Below the pieces are notes generated by a model that saw only the letters and a program-made list of their open reading frames with translations, searched no databases and had not been told where the DNA came from. Source: Cinnamomum chago (Eukaryota > Streptophyta > Magnoliopsida > Laurales > Lauraceae). Taken from it: 64,000 nucleotides of DNA. Shown piece after piece: positions 44,301 through 56,804 of this stretch; the stretch's first letter is position 1; each line of letters starts with the position of its first letter. The position numbers were made by a program, and so were the translations under genes. The stretch covers positions 60,074,501 through 60,138,500 of the forward strand of contig CP142457.1 of assembly GCA_038049695.1 (NCBI GenBank), read 5' to 3'.

Positions 44301-47003
44301 AAAATAAAAAGGTGGACCCTATATGAAAACCTGACAAGGAACAAAAAAAATGCATTATCCAGAGAATACCTCTAATTGAAAAAAAAAAGAAAAAAGAAAA
44401 AGAAATAAAACATCTCAATGCAATTAAAACTCCTCAGATTTAAAAATAAGCTATACCTTATCCTTAATTGGAAAAAAAATGAAACTAATAATCTACAAAA
44501 ACAATGAAACCTATTTTATAATTTTTTTCTTATTTGGATCCTTGTTAACCTGCAGGCAGCTGCATCACTTGTAGTAGGTGCTTATTAGTAACAGGGGAGA
44601 TGTGTGTCCCTTGTAATTCTACAAACTTATACTTTACATATACTTGTACTATAATTCGTGTACAAAGTTGCTGTAAGAAAGGTGAATTCAACCAGGATGT
44701 TGAATGTGAATAACAGGAAAAGGAGCAAGCTCTTTACAATCTTTACGAATAGAATTTTTTTTTTCTTTTATTCCTTTTTTTGTATTTTCTTATCCCTTTC
44801 AACTTGTACGAGGTCACTTAGCTTCTGGATTCTACTTGTATCAAAGAATGAGCTTCTCCTTTTATGAATGCCACAAGCATAGATTGTTTATCATCCGAAC
44901 TGTGAAGATAAAAATGCACCTTCCATGTTAGTCTAAAGTTGACAAATTGACTTAACTAAAGCTAGTTCAGTCACAATGACAAACCCAGAAACTACAGAAA
45001 GCAAATCTCTAACAAAAATTGATCTTTCACAAGGCCACTCCTAGTTCCTATTGACAGAAAAACACAAGTGTAGGGGGAGTGGAGCCACAAAAGGTTTTCC
45101 AAATGTGGTCGATTTAGAAGGCTAAAATTACAATGAACTGTTTTTAAGACCCTTTTGAACAACAGAATCAAAGCATCTAAATTAGGATAGATCTTATTAG
45201 ACAGGAGGATAAATATCTCCATCCCTGGTTTATGAATTTAGACAGCGAAAGATGTTCCAGGGATGGAGACTAATTTTCATAACCAAAATAGAGATAAAAC
45301 CTTTGGTGCATTAATATAAAACTCAAAAAAAATTTGCACTAATACTGGTGAAAAACTACAATAAAACTAATGCTCTGCACCTCCTAACAGAAATTACCTG
45401 TCTGCATTGTAGGAGGAAGACCGTTTGAGAACTGTATATCCAGCTTCCTCATGCTTCTTAGTCTCAATCAAGCTACCGCTGAAGTACTCCTTGTCCTCCA
45501 ATCTAATCCCTAACAACCTCGGATTCTCAGCCAAGCAGTCAAGCTCCCCCAACATCACCGAACTGGATAAGAATGGTGAGTGGAATTTTACTTGAGAGAA
45601 TGTTGGCTTGTAAGTCGGAATGAGGCCAAAGCTGTGGTGATCCTTCACAGTGAATGACCCACAGGAAATCAGTTGCATGAGGATATTTGAGGCCTTGACT
45701 TTTGTATTCATAGGGGCACAAACTTCTTCTTCTTCCAGTATCCTGAAGCTGTTGACCTTACAAGCTTCAGCTCTAATCAAAGACTCTAAGGTCTCTGTCT
45801 TCCCACCTGAAGAAGTACTCGAGGAAGATGGAGGCGGAGATATATCATCTATGCCAAACTCAGAATTCTCCTTTGATTTTGAATTCAAGTTCCGCGGATG
45901 ATTCCCAATGCATTCCAAACCAAACAACTCATCATCAGTTGAAACCCCTCTAGTACAAGTTTCTTGGATTTGACCTCTTTTTCCTCTATCCTCCGTTTGC
46001 GTTGAAGCGTCTACTGCTCCACTGGCCTTGTGAACCTTGTACTCCATTAAACTAAGAGAACCACCCCATGGGGGACTCTTTCTAGCAATAGACTCCAAAG
46101 GTATACCCGAGGAACTTGTGAGGTGCCTAGAAGGGGATGTGTTTTCTTCTTGAGGAGATTTGGACTCTTTTCCAGCAATACTTGAAGAAGAGGACGAACC
46201 TTCTGGGCTTCTGGATGATATGGGTTCTTGCATCTGCTTCAGAGTCTGTGATTTTGTACTACCACTGACATGGACACGATCTGGAAAAAGAAAAAAAAAA
46301 GAGAGATTAGAAACAATTCAAACCTTTCCCATGAGGGGAAGAACAGAAAAAAAAAACTTTCCCTGAGCATTCACTTTTGTGCATTACTTTCATTTTACCT
46401 GAATTAGTTTCATCCAAGATCTCTGAACCTTTGAGAACATACTCATTTCCATGAGAAGGAAGAATTAAGTCATCCTCACAGAGGTCATGCCACACAAAAC
46501 CATTCTTGTAGCTCCTAAAAGCACCAAGAAAATCAATCAACTGATATGAACTCAGAAGAAATATCACACAAGCAGAAAGACCCCAAAACAGGATAACAAG
46601 AAAGAAACTTCACCTCTTGCAAGACCATGAATACATTGCAGCCATCCCTTTCCCTCTTAGAACATTTAGCCGGTCAATCACATCTGCAACAAAAATCAAC
46701 AGAAACAAAAATAAAAGATGACTGGAATGCAATTGGGGTTCTCTCAACCAATTTTTTTGTGTGTGTGTGTGTGTGTGTGTGTTTTACTTTACCTCTAAGG
46801 TAGAGGCCTTGGGGAGAGGGGAGAGGAACTTCAATGAAATGAGGATGTTCCAGATGCCGATTTCTACATAGATAGTAAACCACAGGAACCTTTCTAACTT
46901 GCAGCATCTGCTGCTGTTGCTGCTGATGCTTCGGTGATGGTTCTGTCCGAACCCTAGTCCTCTCCGGGCTCAGTTGCCTGCATTTCTTCATCCGCCCTTC
47001 CAT
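41331..47003 (-). CDS. SOK: SOSEKI protein (DUF966, DIX-like polarity protein)
   Basis: Plant polarity protein that localises to cell corners or edges through a DIX-like polymerising domain (established for Arabidopsis SOK1-5). Exons (minus): 47003-46793, 46683-46614, 46514-46399, 46280-45398, 41634-41331, giving 527 residues; phases 1, 2, 1, 2 agree. The ATG at 47003 ([18 protein letters not shown]) is chosen over an upstream in-frame ATG at 47057, because SOSEKI proteins typically start this way. DIX-like domain, about residues 35-125: [71 protein letters not shown]. The mid region has [13 protein letters not shown] and [12 protein letters not shown], and the last exon has [13 protein letters not shown], both typical of the family. 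The GA-rich stretch at 47530-47600 is probably leader or promoter. Confidence 0.95.
41635..45397 (-). other. Large last intron of SOSEKI with repeats
   Basis: A 3.76-kb intron. It holds a hairpin MITE (42489-42681), a CA/TA microsatellite, and a direct duplication of about 80 bp (CTAGTTCAGTCACARTGAC with CAAACCCARAAACTACAGA) at 43915-43992 and 44928-45000. On the minus strand, 43562-43440 shows a piece like the Ulp1 active site ([16 protein letters not shown]), a possible relic of a MULE protease. Confidence 0.7.
42489..42681. mobile_element. Near-perfect hairpin MITE inserted in a TA run
   Basis: The left arm 42499 onward (GGGAGGTGCTCTAGTGAGAG, ACACTCTCACCAAGTTGGTG, AGAGATGGGTGGGGGCCCTC) is matched in reverse by the right arm ending at about 42671 (GAGGGCCCCCACCCATCTCT ... 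GGAGCACCTCCC). The element is flanked by TATATATATA on both sides and is therefore in a TA dinucleotide target. Nearly the whole 173 bp folds on itself. Superfamily uncertain: TA target favours Tc1/Mariner-like, but the GGGAGG end is atypical. Confidence 0.85.
46758..46783. repeat. GT microsatellite next to SOSEKI exon 1 donor
   Basis: About 12 GT units on the plus strand just past the exon 1 donor (46791-46792). On the transcribed strand this is a CA run starting about 10 nt into intron 1. Confidence 0.9.
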
Positions 47004-49548
47004 TTCCTCTCCAAAATCCAACCTCAAACCAACCAGATCTATACAACAATTAACCAAAAACTCTATGAACTGAACTCAAAATGAAGGCCAAACCCAAATC
47101 CAATATCCAAAATCCAAAATCCACATTTCCCATGTTCTACTCTAAATATCCACCGCTTGCAAGCAGCCCCACTGCAAATCTCCACATCGCAATAAGGTCT
47201 GATGATCAAAAGAGTAGAAACAAAACATAGATTAAGGTCTAATGATCAAAAGAAAAACTCACATCAAGAGAGAGGATGATTCAGAGACATTTGACTTTAA
47301 CAAAATCCCAAACACAACACAACCCAACCTTCTAGAATGATGAAAGAAAGGAACCTCAAGATATTAAAGGGATTGAAGTGGATCTGAGAAAAGAGAAAAA
47401 GCTGTGATTAAGGAGTGACTGAAATTGAAAGGGGATTACCTGAAATAAGACCTACTGAACTAGTAATCTAATACATATGGTTGAGATTTTGTGGCAAGAA
47501 GGAGTACATTTATTGAAAAGGGCAAAAGGCTTGAGAGAGAGGGAGAGAGAGAGGGAGAGAAAAGCGGATGAGAGGACTGAGAGAAAGTGACGGGAGATGA
47601 CAGAGAGAGCCAGGAACTGGGTCCTAAACAGCTGCCGAGAGAAAATGCACTGAAAAGTAAAAAATGGAATAAGCAAGGCTCGGTGTGTCTGTGCAAGTTG
47701 TGGCAGCACACGTCATTCCAGACTGGCCACATTGTTAGCCATTAGATTGGATTGGGTTGACTCAGGTCAAGCCCTCGCCTTATAAATCATAAATATATAT
47801 ATATATATATAATATTTTAACAATGCAGGGTGTCCCAACTCAAAACCGGAAACAAGCCTCGGATAATTCTCCCTGTAGTAGCGTTATAGAGGAGAAACTC
47901 TCCTAACCCATGTGGGGCCCACCTGAGTATTGATCTATTTACACACCAACAGTTGGATTTACATTGATATGAATGGGTTGGACTGTTAGGACAATGGGTA
48001 AATTTTTTTCTTTAAAGTAAACCTTTTTTCTTTAAAGACTATGAATCAAAAGGTTAAAATGATTAAATAAACTTACGAATTTGCACTTAGGTTGGTCACA
48101 TCTGGATTTTTTAACCTCCCTACACCTTCCCCTCCATAAGGCCATCCGCATGAAGGCCTATGAGAACAATATATGGCATAATGTGAATGTTTTATTAAAC
48201 TGTAAGGAAGCTTAATTAGTAGTTTAATTATCTTTGAAATCAAAACTACTCAAAACTATTGTCCCACTGGTTTTCACCACTCGGTCAAATTTCACTTGAA
48301 TGAAAGTTGGGCTCACGTCACTTTTTTTTTTTTTTTTTGTACTTGTAAAATAGTTGAGTTGACTCTTTTTGTTTCTTCTGATTTTGATCACACGTTCTAA
48401 AAATATCAATAAGTGGGTGGTTGGTATCAATAAGAGAGGGAGTGGTTGCAACTGATTGGAGTGAAGTTTTTCTCTATAACAACACAAGGTGAGATTAGGT
48501 GTGGTTCAAATTTCAAATGAAACATCTTAAAGAATTCTAGAGACCCCTACTCAAAGTAATCAGACTTAAGTGGGGGTTAAATAAGTTTCTTGTGTCCCTC
48601 ATTGTAACTCTCACCTGGATCTCATCATGATATATGGGTTTGGACAAAAAGTTAGCTTTATCATATTTAATCCCACCCATTACAGATTGAATTGCTATCC
48701 CTAAAATATAAATTAGGTAAGAAATAAATTGAACTACTACTGATTTATAAAGAAGTACTCAAAATGAGAGGGGAGATGAGTTGATGATAAATAAACCCCC
48801 CATAACATCGAATAAAAGTAAAGGACAACAAAAATTACATCAACATCAGGTTGATCTTAGTATTAGCCTTTTGTAAATGGAGTGACGAAACTAGCAAAAA
48901 TATGAGAAGTGCCTTTTTCTCAGAGGTTATACAAACCTGCCCTCCAAGGAGTCAAGCTCTTGTTAGGCAAGATATTAGTGTGACTTGAACGTGCTCATTC
49001 TGACTGCTATGGGATACCTAATTATATAATAATGATGTTTGGCTACTTGAAACAGATAAGAATTCCACGTAAATGCATGTAAAAATGCATGTTTGGGCTC
49101 GTTTTGGTACTTTGTCAGTATATAAAATCAGAAAGAGAACATGCTACTTGAATATGTCAGTTTTTAGAAGAAGAATAATAGTTCCTTCCTGCCAGGATAC
49201 CTCTCAAGATTCTTTAGAAAGAAACTTCATTTGACTCTTTTATCATCTCCCGCTATATAATGGAAGAGGAATGAAGAAGTCTACATTTTCAATTCTTATT
49301 GTTTCTGAAGGTTTTCACAGACAGAAAAGGATTGAACATTGTATTCTGCATCCTTTTTATTTATTTTAAAAGGCACTTGAATGGGACTACTGAGAGAAGA
49401 AAAATAACACTGCTGGATTGATATTGGTACCACATGCATGGGCTGACACCTGAAGTTTCAGCATCAGTGTGATGGCCAAACTGCACCTATATCTAATGTA
49501 TATTGATGAGAATGGTTGATATGGGTATCTAATGTGTATTGATATTTA
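47004..49548. other. SOSEKI upstream region and intergenic
   Basis: Positions 47004-47740 are probable 5' UTR/promoter with GA-rich text (GAGAGGGAGAGAGAGAGGG). A TA microsatellite lies at 47794-47812. Positions 47815-48120 resemble the repeats at 52.5-52.8 kb (GTGGGGCCCACC, GGTTGGACTGTTAGG), so they are probably a related short element. Positions 48200-49548 show nothing recognisable. Confidence 0.5.
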
Positions 49549-49650
49549 TTTTTTTTGCTATCGGAGAGTTTTCAATCCTTTGGATTGGACTAACCCCTTC
49601 GGGACAGAAGGAAGCTGAGTAAACTTCCCTGTAGCCCCTGAAGTCCACCA
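49549..49650 (-). mobile_element. SINE copy 4, short 3' piece
   Basis: T-run at 49549-49556, then the diverged reverse complement of the SINE 3' domain (TTTTCAATCCTTTGGATTGG, GGAAGCTGAGTAAACTTCCC). Only about 100 bp remain. No target duplication was resolved. Confidence 0.65.
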
Positions 49651-51786
49651 TAGGTATAAAAAGAGAAAAAAAGGGGAATGAAATAAAAAAAAGAAGGCGA
49701 ATGATGAAATAATAAGAAATCTGTATAAACTAAAAGGGCAACAGCACATTTCATGATTGTAGCATCTTTTTAGCCAAGGACCCCCCAACTGAAGTAGTGG
49801 ATGATTTTATTGATTGTAGCATCTTTTTAACATTAATGGACCCTCCAACTGAAGTAGTTAGCGATTTTATTGTAGGAACCGCAGGATCTATATCTATATA
49901 AATCATCTCTTAACTGATCATTTCCCTTTCTGCAATTTTGGTCAACAGCTCACACCCTCCTTTTTTTCTCCCTCATCAACCCACACCCTTCAATCTTTTG
50001 AAAGCCTGTTGGTGTCCTCAATGCGCAGACACTATGACACTTACTTATCTGTTGTGTTTTATTTGATGGCTACTCTTATCACTTTAGAGGATATTAAATG
50101 TATCATGGATGGGAATGTCTTCATTGAACTTAGCCTGTAGGGTATTCCTTTATCTCCACTTTTAGTTTAAAATACAACCATCCCCGTGCCTGGACTCTTG
50201 AGAGTAGGAGTGAAGCATCTGTATGTAGTTATTGGTCTCAAGTTTAATTCCTTCAGTTTCAGAAGTTCATTATTAGTTATTAGTCTCATGCATTCAACTG
50301 GACTCTGTAGGTATTAATATTAATGCATCTGATTAATTTCAACGGCAATATCATTTTCCTGATTCAAAGTGGAAATGTTTTAGAGAAAAAGAGTGGAAAT
50401 ACTTACTATGGCCCTTTTGTTTTTATAGAATATATAAGAATTTATGATCAAATGGGCTCCGGCAAGAATTATCAAAGAGATGAAGCAAATACTATAAGGT
50501 AGGGATGTAGAGGTAACCCTCATTTTTTTTTCCCTAAATTTTGAATTACTAAAGCGATGGTTGGTTACTTGTATCTCATCTTTTCCATTAAAGGGGGGTG
50601 TATTAATTTGATGTTCAATTTAAAAAAAAAATCACTTTTTTTTTTCACTTTGAAAAATAGAAATCCTACTGTTTCAATGTATTAATCGCAATTATACGAA
50701 CAAAAGTTGTTAGTTGCCTTATTTGGTCATTAAGTTTGTGTTCTATTGTAAATGGGCTGGCTCCAATATTTCTTCGAAAACATGTTATTGTAATGTTTCT
50801 TTCTCCATTTATCATCCATGAAAACCTTCTTTGATTGTTTATTAATCTGAGGTTTTGAGAAGAAATTGGCATTTGGGACCTTTATGTATTCATAGAGTGC
50901 GTAGGAATTAAATACATAATAATTCATGTCATTAAGTGATTAAAAGTAAAGATCATAGAGAATATACAAAAGAGACCATAAATAACCTCCCTTTCGAAAA
51001 TGAAACAAGGGAAGGTTTAAATTGATACCGATTGAGCGAATCAAGTAAAGATGGAAAATACATAACAATTCATCATCCTATTAATTCAATACCTGAAAGT
51101 ATATATACCCACCATATAGCTTAACCCGTCAATTCTCCTCATATCATATCATTCATGCCTCACCTCTTTACTAATCCTCTAGTGGAGCTCATTCAACCAT
51201 GCGGCATTCCGGGAATATTCAATTCATATATAATCTAATGCAAACAAACAGGTCCTTAACACTAGCTAATCAGTTGAGCGTGCATTTTTGTTCCATTTAA
51301 TAACATCATAGGGTATCAGGCACTATCAGCACTCATGCTCTCAGTTCGAATGCATATATATCATATGATTAAGTTGATAATGATGATGATTATTATTTAA
51401 AATATAGTCTTTATATTATTATAATAAACCACTCTAAAATTATTAAGATCAGTACTAGTAATGATAATAATACTGTTTTTATTTTTAAAAAACTTAATAT
51501 ATAATAGTTCTACTACTGCTATTTTTTAGGGATTTTTACCAAGAAATAAAAAAAAAAAAAAAAAACCCAACCAAGTAGCATTTAATGGTAAGAATTTGAT
51601 TTTTCTTTCAAAGAGCGATAATCACAGGTTAGGGAATTATATCTTGACTAAACTACCTATAGGTCGCCATATTTGATACTTAAGATTCTATGGTTCTCAC
51701 AATCCATGGTCAAAAAACCTGAGTGGGCCCAAATGCATGGCTCACATTTTTTTGATATAGGCTTATTTTTTGGTCTACCAACTGCT
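49651..51786. other. AT-rich intergenic, small local duplication only
   Basis: GATTGTAGCATCTTTTTA is duplicated at 49755-49772 and 49814-49831, with GGACCCCCCAACTGAAGTAG/GGACCCTCCAACTGAAGTAG after each copy. No gene recognised. Confidence 0.5.
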
Positions 51787-51952
51787 GGGTTGGGCCTTTG
51801 GACCACCCGGATGTTGTGGGTTCGAAACTACACTGCCACACTGAGGCCACAAGGGAATTTTACCCCATTTTTTCTCCTGGGCTTGTAGGGATTATTCTGG
51901 CCCAAAGGGCTGAGAACCCTGCGTTATAAAAAAAAGAAAAAAAGGTTGGGCC
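51787..51952 (+). mobile_element. SINE copy 5 with target duplication
   Basis: The body 51797-51943 contains GTTGTGGGTTCGAAACTACA (B-box-like), GGGATTATTCTGGCCCAAAG and an A-rich tail. GGTTGGGCC lies on each side (51788-51796 and 51944-51952). It is closely similar to the copy at 9035-9182, including the same 5' truncation point region. Confidence 0.85.
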
Positions 51953-52284
51953 CCTGGATGTGTATTTGATGGCTCGGCTGAAATATTTAGCATGGAGGAT
52001 AAATATATTTTCCAAATGGGTTGGGCCAAAGCTGCCCCTGGATGGATGCAGGCCAAGTACTAAGCCAGTGGCCCGAACATGAACCAACTTCGGTCCATTG
52101 CAACCCGGGGCACTTGATATGGATTTGAACATCAACTTTTGTGCCAGCAGGAGGTGCTTGTACTGTATTGTAAACAGGTCCATCTTGGCTAGGCTCTTCT
52201 CAAATCCAACTGGGCCTGCCAAAATCCATCTGATTTTGTGTTGATTAGGGTGGGGTCCACCTTTATTTGTTCCAAGATATTCAT

Positions 52285-52860
52285 ATTGTTTATATATATA
52301 TATATTTATCCAAATGGATTGGACCGTTGGATAGATTGTCAAACTTTTTCCTTTAATATAAAGTTATTAAATTTGTGGGCCATGGATGAAAGGGTTAGAG
52401 GCATGGGATTGACCCCAAACTTAATATATAGGCTCATCCAAGATGTCTCTTTCCATCCCCCATAAGTCCCATAATCAATGGGTCCCTAGGTGGGCCTCAT
52501 TAAGTTTATCCCTCAGCATATGGCGAGGAACAAACTATATATGAGAAATATTCAAGTGAGAACTAGTTCTCACCATACTAACGTGAGAACTATTGGTGGG
52601 GCCCACCTAGAAACCAATCCAAACCGTGCATAAACAACGACCTCCTTCATAGTTACTAATCAAGAGGTTTGACACCTATCCAAATGACTGGCCGTTGATG
52701 GATGATTTGGTTTTTTTTTCTTAATATGAAACTATTAAACTCGTAGGAAATAGATGAAGGGGTTAGAGGTATAGGATTAGTGTCAAACTTGATACTTGGG
52801 GTGCTCTCATCTTTCCATTCCCTCTTGTCCCATCCCTAAATGGGACCCACAAAGGGGCTC
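52285..52860. repeat. Paired copies of a short dispersed repeat
   Basis: Two related segments, 52305-52470 and 52675-52860, share TATCCAAATG, the GGCCGTTG/GGACCGTTGG motif, ATGAAAGGGGTTAGAGG-like text and CCAAACTT. Between them is a CAAGTGAGAACTAGTTCTCAC palindrome with GTGGGGCCCACC. They are probably nested non-autonomous DNA elements of one family. Confidence 0.6.
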
Positions 52861-52904
52861 CATAAAAAGTTCTCACAGTGACTGTGAGATCAATTCTCAC
52901 TATA

Positions 52905-53777
52905 TATATAGGGTCAGCTTTTCTAAGCCCAAGTTTATGGTAAGCTCAAGTGTGTGGTGGGGCCCACCTGGGGACCCACATAGGGATTTGGGGGGGGGGG
53001 GGGGGGATTCCAAGGACTCCATATGATCTTCTTCTCTGCAAAAAAATCAGTCCCAATCGTGATTTCTATCATTTCCATATGGGTCCAAAAGTTTAATGGT
53101 CAATAGTTAACCTTGAGCTTAGGAGAGCCTTGCTCTATCTATATATAATGAGAATGGGGGGGGGGGGGGGGGGGGGGGGGGGGTGTTTCAAGTACTCCCT
53201 GAGATATTCTTTTTTGTAAAAAATCAGACCCCAACCGTGATTTCTATCATCTCTATATGGGCCCAAAAGTTTAATGGTCAATAGTCTATTCGGATTGATA
53301 CATAGTCGATCCAACGATCCAGTAAATTCGAATCTGACAAAAAGTTGGTGGATATGTGCAATTTAGAGGGGTCATGTGTTTGGTCCATTTTGTCCCTACA
53401 AGCATGAGCTTACGAGATTTTATTTTAAGCTTGAGCTTATGATAATGTAAGCTCAAGTGTATGGTGGGGCCGACTTGGGGACCCACATGGGGATGGGGAT
53501 GGGGGGGATTCCAAGGACTCATTGGGATCTTCCTCTCTAAAAAAAATCAGCCACAACCGTGATTTTCATCATCTCCATATGGGCACAAAAGTTTAATGGT
53601 TAATAGTCCATTCGGATAGATACATAGTCGATCCAACGGTCCAGTAAATTTGGATATGAGCAAAAGTTGGTGGACATGTGCAATTTAGAGAAGTCATGTA
53701 TTTGGATGGACCAAAGGTTGGCCCCACAAGTATGAACTTACAAGATTTTATCATAAACTTGAGCTCGGAGAACCTTG

Positions 53778-53795
<18 letters not shown>
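52905..53795. repeat. Three copies of a ~300-bp G-run-containing repeat
   Basis: Units near 52910-53130, 53155-53440 and 53445-53795 each contain a G-run (52989-53007; 53157-53183; around 53496-53508). Each then has GATTCCAAGGACTC or a relative, AACCGTGATTTCTATCATCT, CATATGGGCCCAAAAGTTTA and ATGGTCAATAGT. The second and third also share GATACATAGTCGATCCAACG. The outer ends carry AAGCTCAAGTGTRTGGTGGGG on one side and CTTGAGCTTAGGAGA on the other, i.e. inverted ends. Confidence 0.8.
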
Positions 53796-53799
<4 letters not shown>

Positions 53800-53810
<11 letters not shown>

Positions 53811-56545
53811 CCTCTTTTTTTCAAAAAAGGCCAAAATCCCATTCTCTCCGCTCCTCTTCCTCTTCCCTCCAAGTTTATTGTCACTTGAACGAGCATTGTC
53901 TAACTGGTTGAGCATTGTCTAATTGACTCAAAAGCCGAAAATTACATCCTTCAATTGAAACTGTCAATGGTTTAATTTTGTACGAGAGCCAGATCCCACC
54001 TCACTCGGGCAACATAAAACATTTGACAAGTGAAATTTTCTGGCTACTGGTTGGCCAGCCAGTTATGATTTTCTCAGTGGAGAGACTTTTGGGCTGTGGC
54101 TCATCAATGCTGCTGAGATCCATTAATGGAGCAGGCAGTCCTTAATCAAGTCCCGGCCCATATTAATCGGGGTCCAAATATTACATCCAAGCCCAGCCCA
54201 AATCAGACTGGGCCTGGGCCAGCCCATTCCATGAGCACCTCTACCTATGTATTAATTTAACAAGTTAAATTAAAATATAAACAATGTATAAACAAAGCCC
54301 ATGTCAGTGAGCCTCCCTTGGTTGAATGGTGATCAAGGGCAGTATAGCGGCCGAAAGGTTTTTGGACCTATAGACGAAGGGATCAATTTTATTTGTGTTT
54401 CTTATCATGCCTTCATTATGGTCAAAAAGTTTGACTTACATGACGCAAATGAGCTCCCCAATCCTCAATCATGGGAAATGTTCTCCTGTGAGTAGGCTTG
54501 CATATACTTAATATGTAGTCCAGCTCATGATGCCTATTTAAATCACGTTTATTAATGAGAGAAGACAAATAGAAAGCTCTTATAATGGAAAGGAGGATCT
54601 AAAAAATCAACCCCACTTAATTATCCTAACCCTAAATTTAATAGTCATAATTGACATTTTAATTGTAGAATCTTTTGAGATTCAGTCTAATAGTGATCAG
54701 TGAATGTTCAATGAGTGTAAAATTAGATTTGATGCTAGATCATGGGATGAAAAGGCCATCAAAGGGGCTGTAATGATAAAAGGGGAGCTGTACTGATAAA
54801 AGGTAGACCCTACAATATTGGACTGCACTTTTATAGTTGCTAATAGGAGAATGTTTTCCCCCAATCAAATGAGTAGAATGTGGAACCATTGAATGGAACT
54901 GCAAGGACCAATGGAACATGGACCACCTTGCAACTTCTTTAAGTATAAAAAGTCTGCTATTTGTCTGTCAATGATCCATCCAGAAGCCACAGTATCATTA
55001 ACAACATGATCACTAACAAAAGGATGACCTCCATGTGGGGCTATCTGTGGTTTTTTTTTTTCCCCTTCCCACCAACTTAGAGCCAAGTTTGATTCCTCCC
55101 TCAGCCAAAAGTAATTCTTTTTAAGTGCAACATCTTTGAATATCTAGGGCTGTCTCCATAGATTGGACTCATGCTCTCGTTGGCCGGCTAGGTTTAGCTT
55201 GCCCCCCACTCCACTCCCCTTGACCATTACTAAATAAAAAAAGTGCAACACGAAAGGTAGAAAAGAACTAACTCTTTGGCCTTTTGGTTGGATGTGACTT
55301 ATATGAATATATCACATGTAGAGCATACGTAGAAGTAGAACGACCTAACTTAATTTACAATAACAGATTTTATACTAAAGTAATATTATGGTTAGCTAGA
55401 ATCTACAGTCAAGAATTTTCTACAACAACTTCCAAGATTTAAAAACCTAGACAGATGACAATTGATACATATGAAGAGAAATGGCAGACATGGTGGTGCA
55501 ACATGTGGCCAGTATTAAATCACAGAAGAAAGCCTGCTTTTGCCTATTGCAGACTTGCATATCAATTCCATTCCAGCTTTCCATCTACATGAGAAAAAAC
55601 TGGAAACAAAGCACAGAGACGAAATCTCCATGGAGGATCCTGTAGAAGCGCGTGTACAATTGACCACACAATTACACCGACACCTATAGTCTCAGTCCCC
55701 GATCATTCTCTCTCCCATCTCTTTTCATTCATATACTCTTTTCAAAACTCATCATTCGGTTCTTCTTCTAAAAAGCAAGTACAAAAAGAAATCGTTTGGG
55801 TCCTTCTAACCTTATGATAATAGCATATGACAAAACCTAGACCCCACTCGGCATGCGCTTTTTGTTAGCTTGAGTCCGGATCTCTGTTTCGTCTAAACAG
55901 TGGTTGTCTGTTTTGGCCAATCCTAATGTGCCACCTAGCAGATTTGTCATCTCAGCAAGTTGTCTCTCTCCTTTAATTAATAAAATTGTAGAGTGGTTTT
56001 TGCAAATCTGTAAAAATCTGTTTCAAGCCACAAACCCTATTACAAAATGAACTTCTTTTCTAATTGTTTATCTCTTTTATGAAAATTCATCGGCAAAAAT
56101 ATCCTCTCCGCGCTTTCATCTCCTCTGGCAAAGAGTCCCTCTCCTCACCCTCTCATCTCCTCGAAGAGAACCTATTAGAGTATGGCCTTCCTCTTTTCAT
56201 ATGTATTTCAAAATCTGAAAGACAAATGTTATGTATTTCCTTTTTTTTTTTTTTTATTGCTTTTGAACGACACTGTTGCATATGATTGAAGGGTGTGTTA
56301 TGCGTGCTAATGTGGTGATCAAAATGAGAGAGTTTTAACTATCGAATCTTCTTTTAAGTAGGTTTTAGTGTTTTGAGAAGATTGCAGTCGTATAGAAATT
56401 TTCAAAAAGAAAATAAACAAGAATAAAAAAAAAAAAGTTTGAGATGAATCCAATTAAAGATGAGGTTTTCATCCAATTAACTTAATTGCTTCAATACACA
56501 CAAAATCAAGCAATTAGTGCACATGACATGAAATAAGGTTATAGT
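53800..56545. other. Gene-free stretch
   Basis: A TA microsatellite occurs at 53789-53810. No coding region, RNA gene or mobile element could be supported. A 64-codon open frame at 54301-54495 has no recognised domain. Confidence 0.5.
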
Positions 56546-56549
56546 CCGA

Positions 56550-56804
56550 TCTAATGGCATAGTGCACTATAGTCTGAATCATGATATATTGAGGTTCAGT
56601 TCATATTTGAGAACATTGTTTTAACAAAATACTTAGGTTTCAGTGTTTCATTACTAAAGAGTCTCCTTTGTAATCGATATAAAATCTTAAATATTAGGTG
56701 GCACATATTTTGGCTTGAAATTTTTTTTACAAATTTCAATTCTGTGTACTAAATTGAGTGAAAAAAAGTTCTAAAAATTAGAGTCTCATCTTATGGCATC
56801 AGGT
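56550..56804. repeat. Repeat related to the MULE's TACTGAGGT block
   Basis: AAATACTTAGGTTTCAGTG, TCGATATAAAATCTTAAATA and GGTGGCACATATTTTGGCTT parallel the block at 26640-26720. The unit start (ATGGCATAGTGCACTATAGT, with TGAATC) recurs at 56794 and, after the inserted hAT element, at 57812-57870. A tandem repeat of about 240 bp is therefore interrupted by the insertion. Confidence 0.65.

Noticed and set aside
46674-47057. Upstream ATG at 47057 as SOSEKI start
   Set aside because: The 18 extra residues are unlike the family; MEGRMKKC at 47003 is the usual beginning.
54301-54495. 64-aa frame starting with MSVSLPWLNGD
   Set aside because: No recognised domain, no upstream or downstream exon, and isolated in repeat-rich DNA.
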